From positions 5,473-69,472 of the forward strand of contig JACPXK010000091.1 in assembly GCA_016196565.1 (NCBI GenBank): a DNA stretch of 64,000 bases, read 5' to 3'. This DNA comes from Candidatus Omnitrophota bacterium (GTDB taxonomy: Bacteria > Omnitrophota > Omnitrophia > Omnitrophales > Aquincolibacteriaceae). A program made the position numbers and the translations under genes. Below are positions 42,545 to 51,841 of the stretch, in pieces. Under the pieces are notes generated by a model. The model made no database searches. It was not told the DNA's origin and was given only the letters and a program-made list of their open reading frames with translations. Position 1 is the first letter of the stretch, and each line of letters begins with the position of its first letter.

Positions 42545-42571
42545 GACACCCTTACGGCGATCTCTTATCAT
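42543..42571 (+). promoter_or_regulatory. Sigma-70 promoter of iscS
   Basis: TTGACA (42543-42548), an exact 17-base spacer and TATCAT (42566-42571), 24 bases before the iscS ATG. The -35 overlaps the palindrome at 42520-42544. Confidence 0.65.
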
Positions 42572-42595
42572 TACTCTCAGACGAGGTTAACTCCA

Positions 42596-43780
42596 ATGAA
42601 ATTGCCTATTTACATGGATTATCATGCCACGACCCCTGTGGACCCGCGCGTTCTTCAAGCCATGATGCCGGTTTTTAGCTCCGAATTTGGTAATGCCGCC
42701 AGCAAAACTCACGCCTTTGGCTGGCATGCTCAAGAATTGGTCGACAAAGCCCGGGCCCAAATCGCGCAAATCATCGGGGCGACTCCAGATGAAATTGTTT
42801 TTACCAGCGGTGCAACTGAAGCCAATAATATTGCCTTAAAAGGAGCGGCGGAAGTTTATCGCCAAAAAGGAAATCATATGATCAGCCAGGTCACAGAACA
42901 TAAATCCGTTCTTGACCCGCTGAAATACCTGGAAAAACACGGGCTTCAGGTAACTTTTTTGCCGGTCGATCGTTACGGCCGTATTAACTTAGAAGATTTA
43001 AAAAAAGCGATTACGGACAAAACCATTCTTATTTCTGTCATGGCGGCCAATAATGAAATCGGAACGCTTCAGCCGGTTGAGAAAATAGGAAAAATTGCCA
43101 AGGAAAAAGGAATTATTTTTCATGTGGACGCCGCCCAAGCGGTGGGAAAAATTCCTGTGAATGTGGAAAAACAAGGGATTGATCTTTTGTCCTTTACCGC
43201 GCATAAATTATACGGGCCCAAAGGAACGGGAGCTCTTTATGTCCGGAAAAAAAATCCTCATGTGCGGGTAGCTCCCATGATTCACGGCGGCGGGCATGAA
43301 GGGGGAATTCGTTCGGGAACTTTGAATGTGCCCGGCATTGTGGGTTTTGGAAAAGCCTGTGAAATTGCGGCCGGGGAAATGAAAGAAGAAAGCGCGCGGC
43401 TCGCGAAATTAAGGGACCGGCTTCAGGCCGGGCTGGAAAAAGAACTCGATCAAATTCATATCAATGGACACCCTACCGAAAGGCTTGCGAACAATCTGAG
43501 CGTGAGTTTTGCTTATGTGGACGGCCAGTCCCTTTTAACGGGTGTGGGGGAAAAGGTGGCCGTTTCGGCCGGTTCCGCCTGCACTTCCGGAATTCCGGAG
43601 CCTTCCTTTGTCTTAAAAGCGCTCGGACTGCGTGAGGATTTAACGCATACGGCCATTCGTTTTGGTTTGGGAAGATTTAACACCGAAGAAGAAATTGATG
43701 AGACAATAGCCTGTGTGGTGAATGTCGTGAGGAAGCTTCGTGCGATGTCACCTTTTTATCAAGGAGGAAAAAAATCATGA
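42596..43780 (+). CDS. iscS: Cysteine desulfurase (NifS/IscS family)
   Basis: 394 residues. PLP lysine Lys204 lies in SFTAHKLYGPKGTGAL; the mobile catalytic Cys329 is in SAGSACTSGIPEPS. The MDYHATTPVDPRV start and FTSGATEANNIALKG are typical of the IscS/NifS type I group. It releases sulfur from cysteine for Fe-S clusters and tRNA thiolation. It leads an operon with iscA (4-base overlap) and an Hsp70-like gene. No IscU scaffold is encoded here. Confidence 0.95.
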   Translation: MKLPIYMDYHATTPVDPRVLQAMMPVFSSEFGNAASKTHAFGWHAQELVDKARAQIAQIIGATPDEIVFTSGATEANNIALKGAAEVYRQKGNHMISQVTEHKSVLDPLKYLEKHGLQVTFLPVDRYGRINLEDLKKAITDKTILISVMAANNEIGTLQPVEKIGKIAKEKGIIFHVDAAQAVGKIPVNVEKQGIDLLSFTAHKLYGPKGTGALYVRKKNPHVRVAPMIHGGGHEGGIRSGTLNVPGIVGFGKACEIAAGEMKEESARLAKLRDRLQAGLEKELDQIHINGHPTERLANNLSVSFAYVDGQSLLTGVGEKVAVSAGSACTSGIPEPSFVLKALGLREDLTHTAIRFGLGRFNTEEEIDETIACVVNVVRKLRAMSPFYQGGKKS

Positions 43781-44097
43781 TTCAGTTAACGTCGGCGGCC
43801 ATTGCCGAAGTAAGAAGAATGGTGGAAAAACAAACAGATTCCGGAGTCGGGCTGCGCATGCTGGTCCGGGGCGGCGGATGTTCGGGTCTTTCTTATGACC
43901 TCAATTTCGATAAACGCAAAGAGAAAGACCATGAATTTGATTTTGAAGGGTTGAAGGTTTATGTGGACCCCAAAAGCTATCTTTATTTAGACGGAACGAC
44001 TTTGGATTATTCCGACACGTTGAAAGACAAAGGATTCAAATTCGTCAATCCTAATGCTTCAAAAACCTGCGGCTGCGGGGAATCTTTTTCGGTTTAG
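43777..44097 (+). CDS. iscA: IscA/ErpA-type iron-sulfur carrier
   Basis: 106 residues with the three conserved cysteines in RGGGCSGLSYDL and KTCGCGESF. A-type carriers receive and pass on Fe-S clusters. The subfamily (IscA, SufA, ErpA) cannot be settled from sequence alone. It overlaps iscS by 4 bases and ends 6 bases before the Hsp70-like gene. Confidence 0.94.
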   Translation: MIQLTSAAIAEVRRMVEKQTDSGVGLRMLVRGGGCSGLSYDLNFDKRKEKDHEFDFEGLKVYVDPKSYLYLDGTTLDYSDTLKDKGFKFVNPNASKTCGCGESFSV

Positions 44098-44103
44098 GTT
44101 TGA

Positions 44104-45174
44104 ATGACTAGTCACGCCATCGGCATTGATTTCGGAACTCTCTACAGCCGCGTCTCGGTTATGGATGCTGCAGGAACGTTTCGCGTTCTTGCGGATCCTC
44201 GTGATTCCCAAAACCGCATTCTTTTTCCTTCCCTCGTGGCTTTGCGTCAGAATGGTTACACGATGACAGGCTGGGAAGCGGCAGATTTTCGCGCCCAGCA
44301 CCCTGAACGCGTTATTGCCTCCGTCAAGAAATGGCTTGGCCGCGAAACCGTTCCCACCGAAGTGGACGGCAAAAAGTTTGCCCCGGAAGAAATTTGTTCG
44401 TTTGTTTTTAAATCCTTAAAACTGATAGCCGAGGAATTTTTGCACGGCACCGTTTTTAGGGTGGTGATTACTTTCCCGGGAATTTTTGAAGAATCGGAAA
44501 AAAAGAAAATCGAAAAATCCGCGCGCCTTGCCGGATTTTCGGAAGTTCGCCTTTTGGAAGATGCGCTTGCCCTGGGGGCGGTTTTTCAAGAACAGGAAAG
44601 AAAATTTCAGGGCAAAGTCCTTTTTTATCATTACGGCGGCGGATTTTTTCACGTTTCGCTCGTGGAATTTCAAGCGGGCCGTCAAAAAGTTTTGGCCCGC
44701 CGCGGAGATTCTTCTTTAGGGGCCGAAGCGATGGATTTAAAACTTGCACAACTTTTGTGGCAGGAAATGACGGAGCGTTACGGTTCAAAAATCGAGCAGG
44801 ATAAGGTTCTTTATCAATTTATTTTGGATGAAGCCGAGCGGGCCAAACGGGCGGTTTCTCACCGCGGGTCTTACGACCTTCGTATCCCCCAGAAAGAACG
44901 CGGATTTCAGTATCAGCGCGCCATTTCGCGATTTGAGGTCGTCGATCAGATACGCGGCATGATAGAATCCACCCTTCCTTTTTGCGAAGAAGTGCTGAAA
45001 GAGGCGGGTGTGAAAAATTCCGAAATCGACCGGGTCATTTTGGCCGGAGGGGCCACGCGCATTCCCTTTGTCAAAGAGACGGTTCAAAAATTATTCGCCG
45101 CGGAAAAAATTCAGGCCATGAATCTGGACGAAACCGTGGCGCTGGGTACGGTAAGGCATGCTCATCAAAGATAA
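44104..45174 (+). CDS. Hsp70-like protein, ATPase domain only
   Basis: 356 residues, ending where the Hsp70 nucleotide-binding domain ends; the substrate-binding domain is absent. Phosphate-1 motif GIDFGTLYSRVSV, KKWLGRE and adenosine motif VILAGGATRIPFVKE are kept. The phosphate-2 motif, normally DLGGGTFDVS, reads HYGGGFFHVS, so two aspartates and the threonine are lost and hydrolysis is probably impaired. Its place after iscS-iscA recalls HscA of ISC operons. It may sense nucleotide or regulate rather than fold proteins. Confidence 0.78.
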   Translation: MTSHAIGIDFGTLYSRVSVMDAAGTFRVLADPRDSQNRILFPSLVALRQNGYTMTGWEAADFRAQHPERVIASVKKWLGRETVPTEVDGKKFAPEEICSFVFKSLKLIAEEFLHGTVFRVVITFPGIFEESEKKKIEKSARLAGFSEVRLLEDALALGAVFQEQERKFQGKVLFYHYGGGFFHVSLVEFQAGRQKVLARRGDSSLGAEAMDLKLAQLLWQEMTERYGSKIEQDKVLYQFILDEAERAKRAVSHRGSYDLRIPQKERGFQYQRAISRFEVVDQIRGMIESTLPFCEEVLKEAGVKNSEIDRVILAGGATRIPFVKETVQKLFAAEKIQAMNLDETVALGTVRHAHQR

Positions 45175-47896
45175 AAAATATCACGACGAAAAATTAAAAC
45201 CGCTTCGCCAGGAAGTCAAGTGGCTCGGAGAATGCCTGGGGCGTGTCTTGATCGATCAGGAAGGAAAGGCCTTCTTTGAACTGGTCGAATCCATACGCAA
45301 AATGGCGATCGAGCTCAGGCGCGAATACAGTCATGAGCTTGAAAAAAAGATTCTGGAAAAAATCCAAAAACTGCCGCTTGAAGTCGTCACCAAAGTTATT
45401 CGCGCCTTTACGGTTTATTTTCAGCTGACCAATCTCGCCGAAGAAAAACACCGGGTACGCCGCAAACGCGCCTATGAAAGCGAGGGAGGGTATCCCCAGC
45501 GCGGTTCCCTTGAGGAAATCGTTCATATTCTTCGCGGCAGAAAAGTTTCTTTTTCTTCTTTCAAAAAAATTTTTTCCGAACTCTCGATCGAGCTCGTCCT
45601 GACGGCTCATCCTACCGAGGCCCAGCGCCGGTCTGTTCTGGAAAAAATCTTCGTGATCGAAAGGCTTCTTTTTGATCGTGAGTATCAGCTGCGGGTGCCG
45701 CGCGAGCGCGAAGAAATAGAAAAAAGAATTTATGAAGAAATTACCCTTTTGTGGCAGACGGACGAATTAAGGCGCCGCACTCAAACCGTGCTGGACGAAG
45801 TGGACAACGGGCTTTTTTATCTGGATCAGGTTCTCTTCGAAGTTTTGCCGGCCACGCTTTTAAGATTCCGCGACCTGATGCAAAAAGAACATAGAAAACC
45901 AATTCCTTTTTCTCCTTTTCTTAAATTTTGTTCCTGGATCGGCGGCGACCGGGACGGCAATCCCTTCGTGACGCATAAGATTACGCTCGAAACCATACGC
46001 CGGCAAAAAGACACGGTTTTGAGAAAATACATTAACGCCTTGCAAGTGATGATTCAGGATTTCAGCCAGTCCATTCATTTGGTCGGCGCGTCCCCGAAAT
46101 TACTTCATTCCATTGAAGAAGATGAAAAAGGCCTCCCGCGCTTTGCCGAAATGATTCAGGAAAAAAGCCGGCATGAACCTTATCGCAAGAAAATTTCTTT
46201 GATGCACCGGAAATTGATTAATACGCTGCGCTTAAATGCCCTGGAAGTCCAGCGGCGCACGGCCCCGGACGAAACGATTGAAACCCATTACCCTGATGCC
46301 GCAGCTTTCCGCGCGGACCTTGAACTTGTCATGGAGTCGCTCCGGAAAAATAGGGGCGATTATCTTTTAGGCCGTTTGGAATACATTCTGGCCGCGGTTG
46401 ATTTATTCGGTTTTCACTTCGTAAAACTCGATGTGCGGGATAATTCCGCGGTGATTGAAGAAACAATCACCGAGATTCTGAAAATTTTGGGATGCGATAA
46501 GGATCTTGACCGTTTGATCCGCCAAGCCCCGCATGCGGAATTCGAGCATCTTGCGCTTTCGGAAAAATCCAAGGAAGTCATCGCCACCTTTAAGACCATC
46601 CGGGATGTCCGCTCGAAAGTCGATCCCGAAGCCATGGACCATTACATCCTCAGCATGACACGCGGCAAAGAAGACATCCTTTCCATTTTGTGGCTGGCGC
46701 TTGAAACCGGCAATCCGGATCTTGTGATTGTTCCGCTTTTTGAAACCATCGAAGATTTGGAAAATTGCGCCCGTGTGATGGCAGAGCTTTATGAAGATCC
46801 TCTTTATGCCAAACACCTGGAAGGCCAGGGACGTTATCAGGAAATCATGCTGGGTTATTCCGATTCCAATAAAGACGGAGGATTTTTAACTTCCAATTGG
46901 TATCTTTACAAGGCCCAAAAAGCGCTGACAGAAACCGCCAAACGGTACGGGATTAAGCAAAAACTTTTTCACGGCCGCGGCGGGACTATCGGCCGCGGGG
47001 GTGGTCCGACCAATCAAGCGATTTTGGCCCAGCCGCCGGGAACGGTGAATGGAAAGATTCGCATTACGGAGCAAGGGGAAGTGGTGGCTTCAAAATATGC
47101 CAGTCCTTGGATTGCCGAACGCAATCTCGAACTTGTCATTACGGCCGTGTTGGCAGCCACCGTGACGGACCGCACACCTTCAAAAAAAATACCGCATTGG
47201 GAAAAAATTATGGAAGAACTTTCAGGGGCCGCCTATGAAAGTTACCGGGCCTTGGTGTACCGGGAAAATGATTTTCTGGAATATTACACGCAGTCCACGC
47301 CGATTCATGAAATTTCGCGCCTTAACATCGGATCGCGCCCCGCCAAACGCCGTGAGACTTTGAAACTCGAAGATTTACGGGCCATTCCCTGGGTGTTTAG
47401 CTGGATGCAGTCCCGCCAAACCGTGCCGGGATGGTTTGGTTTCGGCTCTGCGGTGAATTATCATGTGGAAAGAAATGCCATGACGGGGCTTTCTGATTTG
47501 CGCCAAATGTATCAGGAATGGCCTTTTTTCAGGACCATTGTGGATTTTATGCAAATGAGCATGCAAAAGGCCGACATGCACATTGCCCGTCATTATGCCG
47601 ATTTGGTCAAAGACAAAAAACTTCGCGAAAAATATTTCTCGAAGGTGGTCAAAGAATTCGAAGATACGCAGCAGGCCATTCTGGCCATTACCCAGCAAAA
47701 AGATATTCTGGAAAATACTTATGTCCTGCAGCATTCAATCAAGCTTCGCAACCCTTATGTCGATCCCATCAGTTATGCGCAAGTCATTTTGCTTAAGGCC
47801 TTGCGCGATCAGCCTTCACGCCGCTTGGAAGAACTGGAACGCGCGGTTTTTTTATCCATCAACGGCGTGGCGCACGGCCTCAAAAATACCGGATAA
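45158..47896 (+). CDS. ppc: Phosphoenolpyruvate carboxylase
   Basis: 912 residues, full length for bacterial PEPC. Catalytic His151 lies in LTAHPTEAQRRSV; further motifs are GGDRDGNPFVT, GYSDSNKDGGFLTSNW (catalytic Lys), FHGRGGTIGRGGGPTNQAI (glycine-rich loop) and IGSRPAKR...IPWVFSWMQSR. It carboxylates PEP to oxaloacetate, refilling the TCA cycle. It overlaps the Hsp70-like gene by 17 bases. The start has no obvious ribosome site, consistent with coupling. Confidence 0.95.
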   Translation: MLIKDKKYHDEKLKPLRQEVKWLGECLGRVLIDQEGKAFFELVESIRKMAIELRREYSHELEKKILEKIQKLPLEVVTKVIRAFTVYFQLTNLAEEKHRVRRKRAYESEGGYPQRGSLEEIVHILRGRKVSFSSFKKIFSELSIELVLTAHPTEAQRRSVLEKIFVIERLLFDREYQLRVPREREEIEKRIYEEITLLWQTDELRRRTQTVLDEVDNGLFYLDQVLFEVLPATLLRFRDLMQKEHRKPIPFSPFLKFCSWIGGDRDGNPFVTHKITLETIRRQKDTVLRKYINALQVMIQDFSQSIHLVGASPKLLHSIEEDEKGLPRFAEMIQEKSRHEPYRKKISLMHRKLINTLRLNALEVQRRTAPDETIETHYPDAAAFRADLELVMESLRKNRGDYLLGRLEYILAAVDLFGFHFVKLDVRDNSAVIEETITEILKILGCDKDLDRLIRQAPHAEFEHLALSEKSKEVIATFKTIRDVRSKVDPEAMDHYILSMTRGKEDILSILWLALETGNPDLVIVPLFETIEDLENCARVMAELYEDPLYAKHLEGQGRYQEIMLGYSDSNKDGGFLTSNWYLYKAQKALTETAKRYGIKQKLFHGRGGTIGRGGGPTNQAILAQPPGTVNGKIRITEQGEVVASKYASPWIAERNLELVITAVLAATVTDRTPSKKIPHWEKIMEELSGAAYESYRALVYRENDFLEYYTQSTPIHEISRLNIGSRPAKRRETLKLEDLRAIPWVFSWMQSRQTVPGWFGFGSAVNYHVERNAMTGLSDLRQMYQEWPFFRTIVDFMQMSMQKADMHIARHYADLVKDKKLREKYFSKVVKEFEDTQQAILAITQQKDILENTYVLQHSIKLRNPYVDPISYAQVILLKALRDQPSRRLEELERAVFLSINGVAHGLKNTG

Positions 47897-47899
47897 CAG

Positions 47900-48985
47900 A
47901 TGAAAATTTTACAGCGATATATTTTTAAAGAACTTTTTCTTCCTTTTGTGATTTGCCTCGTGACCCTCAACTTCATTTTTATGGCCGGTTATTTGGTGCG
48001 GGCGATTCATTTCATTATTGGACGGGGCGTGCCGATTTTTGACACGCTTTACGTTCTGGTTCTTGCCATGCCGGAAATGATCAGTTACACCGTTCCGACA
48101 AGTATCCTCACCACCATTTTGATTGTTTTCGGAAATCTTTCGCAAAACAACGAAATCCGCGCCGTGAAGGCCTCGGGGGTTCATCCTCTGATGCTTATGC
48201 TGCCGCCGCTTTTGATCGGTTTTGTCCTTTCTCTTAGTATGTTTCTTTTTAACGATCAAATCACAACCAATGCCGGATTTATTTTAAGAAAAACCACAAA
48301 ACAAATGATGATCAAACACCCGCGCGCGTTGATCGAGCCCGGCCGTTTCGTCAAAATCAATGACAATATTATTTTTCTGACCAAACATCTTGACGGAAAC
48401 AATATGCGGGACATCGTGGTTTATGAAATCGAAGATTCTGAAAATCCGGTACGCACCATTTTGGCCGAACGCGGCGAGCTTATTTATGCTTCGGGCCAGT
48501 CGCAGATGAAGGTCCGGCTTTACAACGGCAGTGTTTCGGACGCCAAAGACAAAGGTGTACAGGCAATTCAATTTGAGACTTACGAATTTTCTATCTTGGG
48601 GCAATCCGATGTGAAGAACATGAGCAAAAAAACCCGGGAGTTGACGCTTGCCGAAATTCTTATCCGGCTAAGTAGCCACGCGGCTTTATCAAGCCAGGAC
48701 CGGCGGGAATTAAGGGCGGCTTTTCATAACCGTATTGCTTTTTCCTTCGGGGCTTTTATTTTTGCCTTTATCGGGATTCCGGTGGCCATGCTCGTGCGCC
48801 GCGGAGAAATTATCCTGAGTTTTGCCATCTCGATGCTGATGGCCTGCCTTTATTATGTGTTTTTTGTAGGTGCAAAAACCATTGCACTGCAGGGAGGGCT
48901 TCCTCCTGCGCTGGCTTTTTGGCTGCCGAATTTTCTTCTTCTTGGTCTCGGTGCGTATTTATTCAAGCGTTCGCTTGCGTCTTAA
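47900..48985 (+). CDS. lptF: LptF/LptG-family permease
   Basis: 361 residues of the YjgP/YjgQ family. It has an N-terminal helix trio (LFLPFVICLVTLNFIFMAGYLVRAI), a large periplasmic beta domain (about 130-255) and three C-terminal helices with FIFAFIGIPVAMLVRRGE. It forms the membrane part of the Lpt lipopolysaccharide exporter. The paired LptG is not in the window. Starts 3 bases after ppc. It overlaps the convergent HAD gene by 4 bases. Confidence 0.9.
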   Translation: MKILQRYIFKELFLPFVICLVTLNFIFMAGYLVRAIHFIIGRGVPIFDTLYVLVLAMPEMISYTVPTSILTTILIVFGNLSQNNEIRAVKASGVHPLMLMLPPLLIGFVLSLSMFLFNDQITTNAGFILRKTTKQMMIKHPRALIEPGRFVKINDNIIFLTKHLDGNNMRDIVVYEIEDSENPVRTILAERGELIYASGQSQMKVRLYNGSVSDAKDKGVQAIQFETYEFSILGQSDVKNMSKKTRELTLAEILIRLSSHAALSSQDRRELRAAFHNRIAFSFGAFIFAFIGIPVAMLVRRGEIILSFAISMLMACLYYVFFVGAKTIALQGGLPPALAFWLPNFLLLGLGAYLFKRSLAS

Positions 48986-49938
48986 ACCCCTCGCAGAACG
49001 AGTTTGGCGAGATCGGCCGGTTTGCGGGCAATAAAATCCGGCTTCATTTTGTTGATTTCTTCCAGCGTTTCTTTCGGATTTGCCGTAAAACTCGGAAAAC
49101 CCACGGAACAAATATTCACCGCAGATTTGGCCTGGCTTGCGGCAAGAATATCATCCGGAAGATCTCCCACATAAAGAAAACGTTTGCTCGCGCCCAGTTT
49201 TTTGGCGGTTTCGATCAAACAAAAAGGATGGGGTTTGCGCAGCGATTGTTTCATCTCTTGTTCCGCTTTTTTGACTTCATCCATGGTGGTCATGGCATCG
49301 AAAAATTCCAAAACGCCGAAACGTTTGAGGGCATGCGCTGCTTCAAAATGAGACCGCCCCGTGGAGATGCCGAGTTTGACGCCGAGGCGTTTTAATTTTT
49401 CCAGGGTGGTTTTGCGGAAAATAAGTTTCTCGCGGTTCATGAGGCCGCGTTTTTGCCAGTAAATAGGGCTCCTTCTTTCCGTGGCCCGGAATAAATCCTT
49501 TCCCAGATAAACTTCCTGAAAGATGCGGGCGATTTTTTCGATTTTAATCGCCTGGGGCCGGCCGAGCAGGGCCGTGATGCCCGCCGCCCGAAGCGGCCGT
49601 TTGGTGATACGTTTGCAAAAGGCCGGAAGCGACATGACGCTTTTGAGATGGTCCATGGTTCTTTGTTTGACCGGAAGGGTGGTCAGATAAATGAGGAGGC
49701 CGTAACAACAATCCCAATCGTCATTGAAACCTCCGAGCAATTTGAATTGATTGACGTCTTTTTCCGAGAGGAGAAGGGATTTGGCGCGTTTTCCGGGAAG
49801 AAAAAAGGGAACGGAATCCGAAGTCAGATAAATTTCGATGGTCCAGCGAATGGCGTCCAGATAAGAATGCCGGGTATCGATTAACACATTGTCGATGTCG
49901 AAGATGACAGCGTCGAAGGCGGGGGGTTTTGGCTTCAT
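48982..49938 (-). CDS. HAD-superfamily phosphatase
   Basis: 318 residues. Motif I FDIDNVLIDTRHSY (Asp nucleophile; the second Asp is two residues on), motif II Ser/Thr in GISTGRSHFE, motif III Lys in KPHPFCLIETA, motif IV YVGDLPDDILAASQAK. The long insert (about 60-170) is a helical cap. It resembles the phosphatase group found near imidazoleglycerol-phosphate synthesis, but the substrate is unknown. Its promoter is TTTACA, 17 bases, TAAACT, six bases from the ATG. Confidence 0.82.
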   Translation of the reverse strand: MKPKPPAFDAVIFDIDNVLIDTRHSYLDAIRWTIEIYLTSDSVPFFLPGKRAKSLLLSEKDVNQFKLLGGFNDDWDCCYGLLIYLTTLPVKQRTMDHLKSVMSLPAFCKRITKRPLRAAGITALLGRPQAIKIEKIARIFQEVYLGKDLFRATERRSPIYWQKRGLMNREKLIFRKTTLEKLKRLGVKLGISTGRSHFEAAHALKRFGVLEFFDAMTTMDEVKKAEQEMKQSLRKPHPFCLIETAKKLGASKRFLYVGDLPDDILAASQAKSAVNICSVGFPSFTANPKETLEEINKMKPDFIARKPADLAKLVLRGV

Positions 49939-49944
49939 AACGGT

Positions 49945-49973
49945 AGTTTAAGCGCGTGACTATTCGCTGTAAA
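49945..49973 (-). promoter_or_regulatory. Leaderless promoter of the HAD gene
   Basis: On the minus strand TTTACA (49968-49973), a 17-base spacer and TAAACT (49945-49950), six bases from ATG 49938. No ribosome site lies between. Confidence 0.5.
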
Positions 49974-50022
49974 GCCTCAATTTTTAGGTTTGCTCTTCAT
50001 CTAGACGATAAATGAGAGGCCT

Positions 50023-51774
50023 ATGTACGATTACGATCAAGAAGTGAAAACACAAATTATTCAAAGCGTCTACAAGATCGCTATTCCTCTTCTTGTTTCC
50101 ATCTATTTACTCTTTAACATCGTCGACCGTATTGTTGCCCCTCATTTGGCAAATCATTTTCTTTTAGTGCGTTTAAGTATTCTACCCATTGTTTTAATCG
50201 GCGTTCTTCTCCGCCATCAAAAATGGGTCGGCGATTGGCATATCGTCATGATTTGGATTTGCGGTTTAACGGGCTCTCTTCATCTGACGTATATGGCCTA
50301 CCGAAGCGGCTTTGTCGCTCAATACTTATATTTGCATAGTGTTAATTTGGTGGCCGCGACACTTCTTCTTCTCTTTCCGCTTCGGGGAAAACTGAATTGG
50401 CTGACCCTTGTCCTGGTTTATCTGCCGCCTTTTCTCCTTTTTCTTATGCTGATTAATTCAGGATTCGAACAACCGGACATCGCCATGCTGTCTTCGGTGA
50501 TTGTCTTTTTGGGAATGATCCCGATTTTCGGATTCTCCGCCATGGAGATTGACCGGCTTCGTTACAAGGCCTTTCATCAGAAAATCCAGCTTGTTTTTCT
50601 TGCCACCACGGACATTTTGACCGGGCTTAAGCTGAGACGTTATTTCTTTAACCGTTTCATTCAGGAATTGTCCATCGCCTTCCGGAAAAATACGCCCCTT
50701 GTTTTAAGCGTGGCGATTCTCGACATTGATTTTTTTAAAAGCATCAATGACCGTTACGGCCATGAGGTGGGGGACCAATGCATTAAACATGTCGCGGAAA
50801 TTATCCGTAAGCGGATTCGGGTTTATGACGTGGCCTGCCGTTTCGGGGGTGAAGAATTTATCGTCCTTTTCCCGGAAACTTCTTTAAAAGAGGTGGAAGG
50901 AGTTATTCAGTCTATTGTCGAGAGCGTGCGGAATACTCCGGTTTTGATGAAATCCGAAAAATTTTCCATGACGATCAGCGCCGGCATTTCGGGGACCGAG
51001 GTGGACATTCCTCTTCAAGCGAAAAAATTTGAGGGGAAGGATTGGAAACTTTTGCTCATCAAACACATGATGCAGATTATCAAACAGGCTGACGACTTGC
51101 TCTATCAATCCAAAAAAAGCGGCAAAAACCGTTTGTCCATCGGGCACAATGTGGAATTTTCGACAGAGATCAAGACCGAAGAAATAGAATCGCTCAAAGC
51201 CTATCTGACTTATTTCGACGAACCGCTTCTCCCCGCACAGGGTGATAAAAAAGAACCCGAACCGGTCCGGACCGAACCGGAGCTTAATTTTTATCCTAAG
51301 GATTATTTTTTCCGCCGCTGCGTGGAAAGTCTTTATCGCTGGACCCGCAATCCGGAATGGGCGGAGACTTTGGCGATTATCCGTTTTTCTTCGCCCCAGC
51401 AGGAAGAAATTCAAAGGGAAATTTTTCGCATGTTCCGTCTTTCAGACAGCGCGTGTGTTTTGGGCCCCGGACTCTACGCGGTGATTTTTTTCGGCATATC
51501 GTCCGCGGCTTTGCCTCAAATTGCCGCACGTATTCGAAAAGTCATGGCCACAGCTTTAAAAATGGAAAAATTCGGGTTAAACATTGCGGCGGCCCCGCTT
51601 CAGTTTGAACCCCGTTCATTCAAATTGCCCCAAGAATTTCCTTCTTATGAGGAGCTCTCTCGGCGTGTCCTTGAGCTTTTTAATGCCCTCAAAAGCCACC
51701 GGTTTTCACCCGGAGAAGAAATTTATTATCATGATCCCCTAAACAATCCCTCGCATTTCAAGGCGGCCGTTTAG
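50023..51774 (+). CDS. Membrane diguanylate cyclase with extra C-terminal domain
   Basis: 583 residues. Five or six membrane helices (about 12-180) precede a GGDEF domain (about 200-375) with LTGLKLRRYFF, FKSINDRYGHEVGD and CRFGGEEFIVLF. An intact I-site RVYD lies five residues before GGEEF, so product inhibition is expected. A third part (about 420-583; WAETLAIIRFSSPQQEEIQREIFRMF, ALKMEKFGLNIAAAPLQF) looks like a second, degenerate GGDEF domain without the signature. It makes c-di-GMP. A GAGAGG ribosome site precedes the ATG. Confidence 0.88.
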   Translation: MYDYDQEVKTQIIQSVYKIAIPLLVSIYLLFNIVDRIVAPHLANHFLLVRLSILPIVLIGVLLRHQKWVGDWHIVMIWICGLTGSLHLTYMAYRSGFVAQYLYLHSVNLVAATLLLLFPLRGKLNWLTLVLVYLPPFLLFLMLINSGFEQPDIAMLSSVIVFLGMIPIFGFSAMEIDRLRYKAFHQKIQLVFLATTDILTGLKLRRYFFNRFIQELSIAFRKNTPLVLSVAILDIDFFKSINDRYGHEVGDQCIKHVAEIIRKRIRVYDVACRFGGEEFIVLFPETSLKEVEGVIQSIVESVRNTPVLMKSEKFSMTISAGISGTEVDIPLQAKKFEGKDWKLLLIKHMMQIIKQADDLLYQSKKSGKNRLSIGHNVEFSTEIKTEEIESLKAYLTYFDEPLLPAQGDKKEPEPVRTEPELNFYPKDYFFRRCVESLYRWTRNPEWAETLAIIRFSSPQQEEIQREIFRMFRLSDSACVLGPGLYAVIFFGISSAALPQIAARIRKVMATALKMEKFGLNIAAAPLQFEPRSFKLPQEFPSYEELSRRVLELFNALKSHRFSPGEEIYYHDPLNNPSHFKAAV

Positions 51775-51811
51775 CCTTTAGTTCCAACTTCCCGTTTCTT
51801 GTTTCATCCGC

Positions 51812-51817
51812 TATAAT
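51812..51817 (+). promoter_or_regulatory. -10 box of ilvD
   Basis: A perfect TATAAT, 24 bases before the ilvD ATG. The -35 region is poor. The leader of about 20 bases includes the GGAGGAGAG ribosome site. Confidence 0.5.
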
Positions 51818-51841
51818 GACCCCCTTTTGGAGGAGAGCCAT

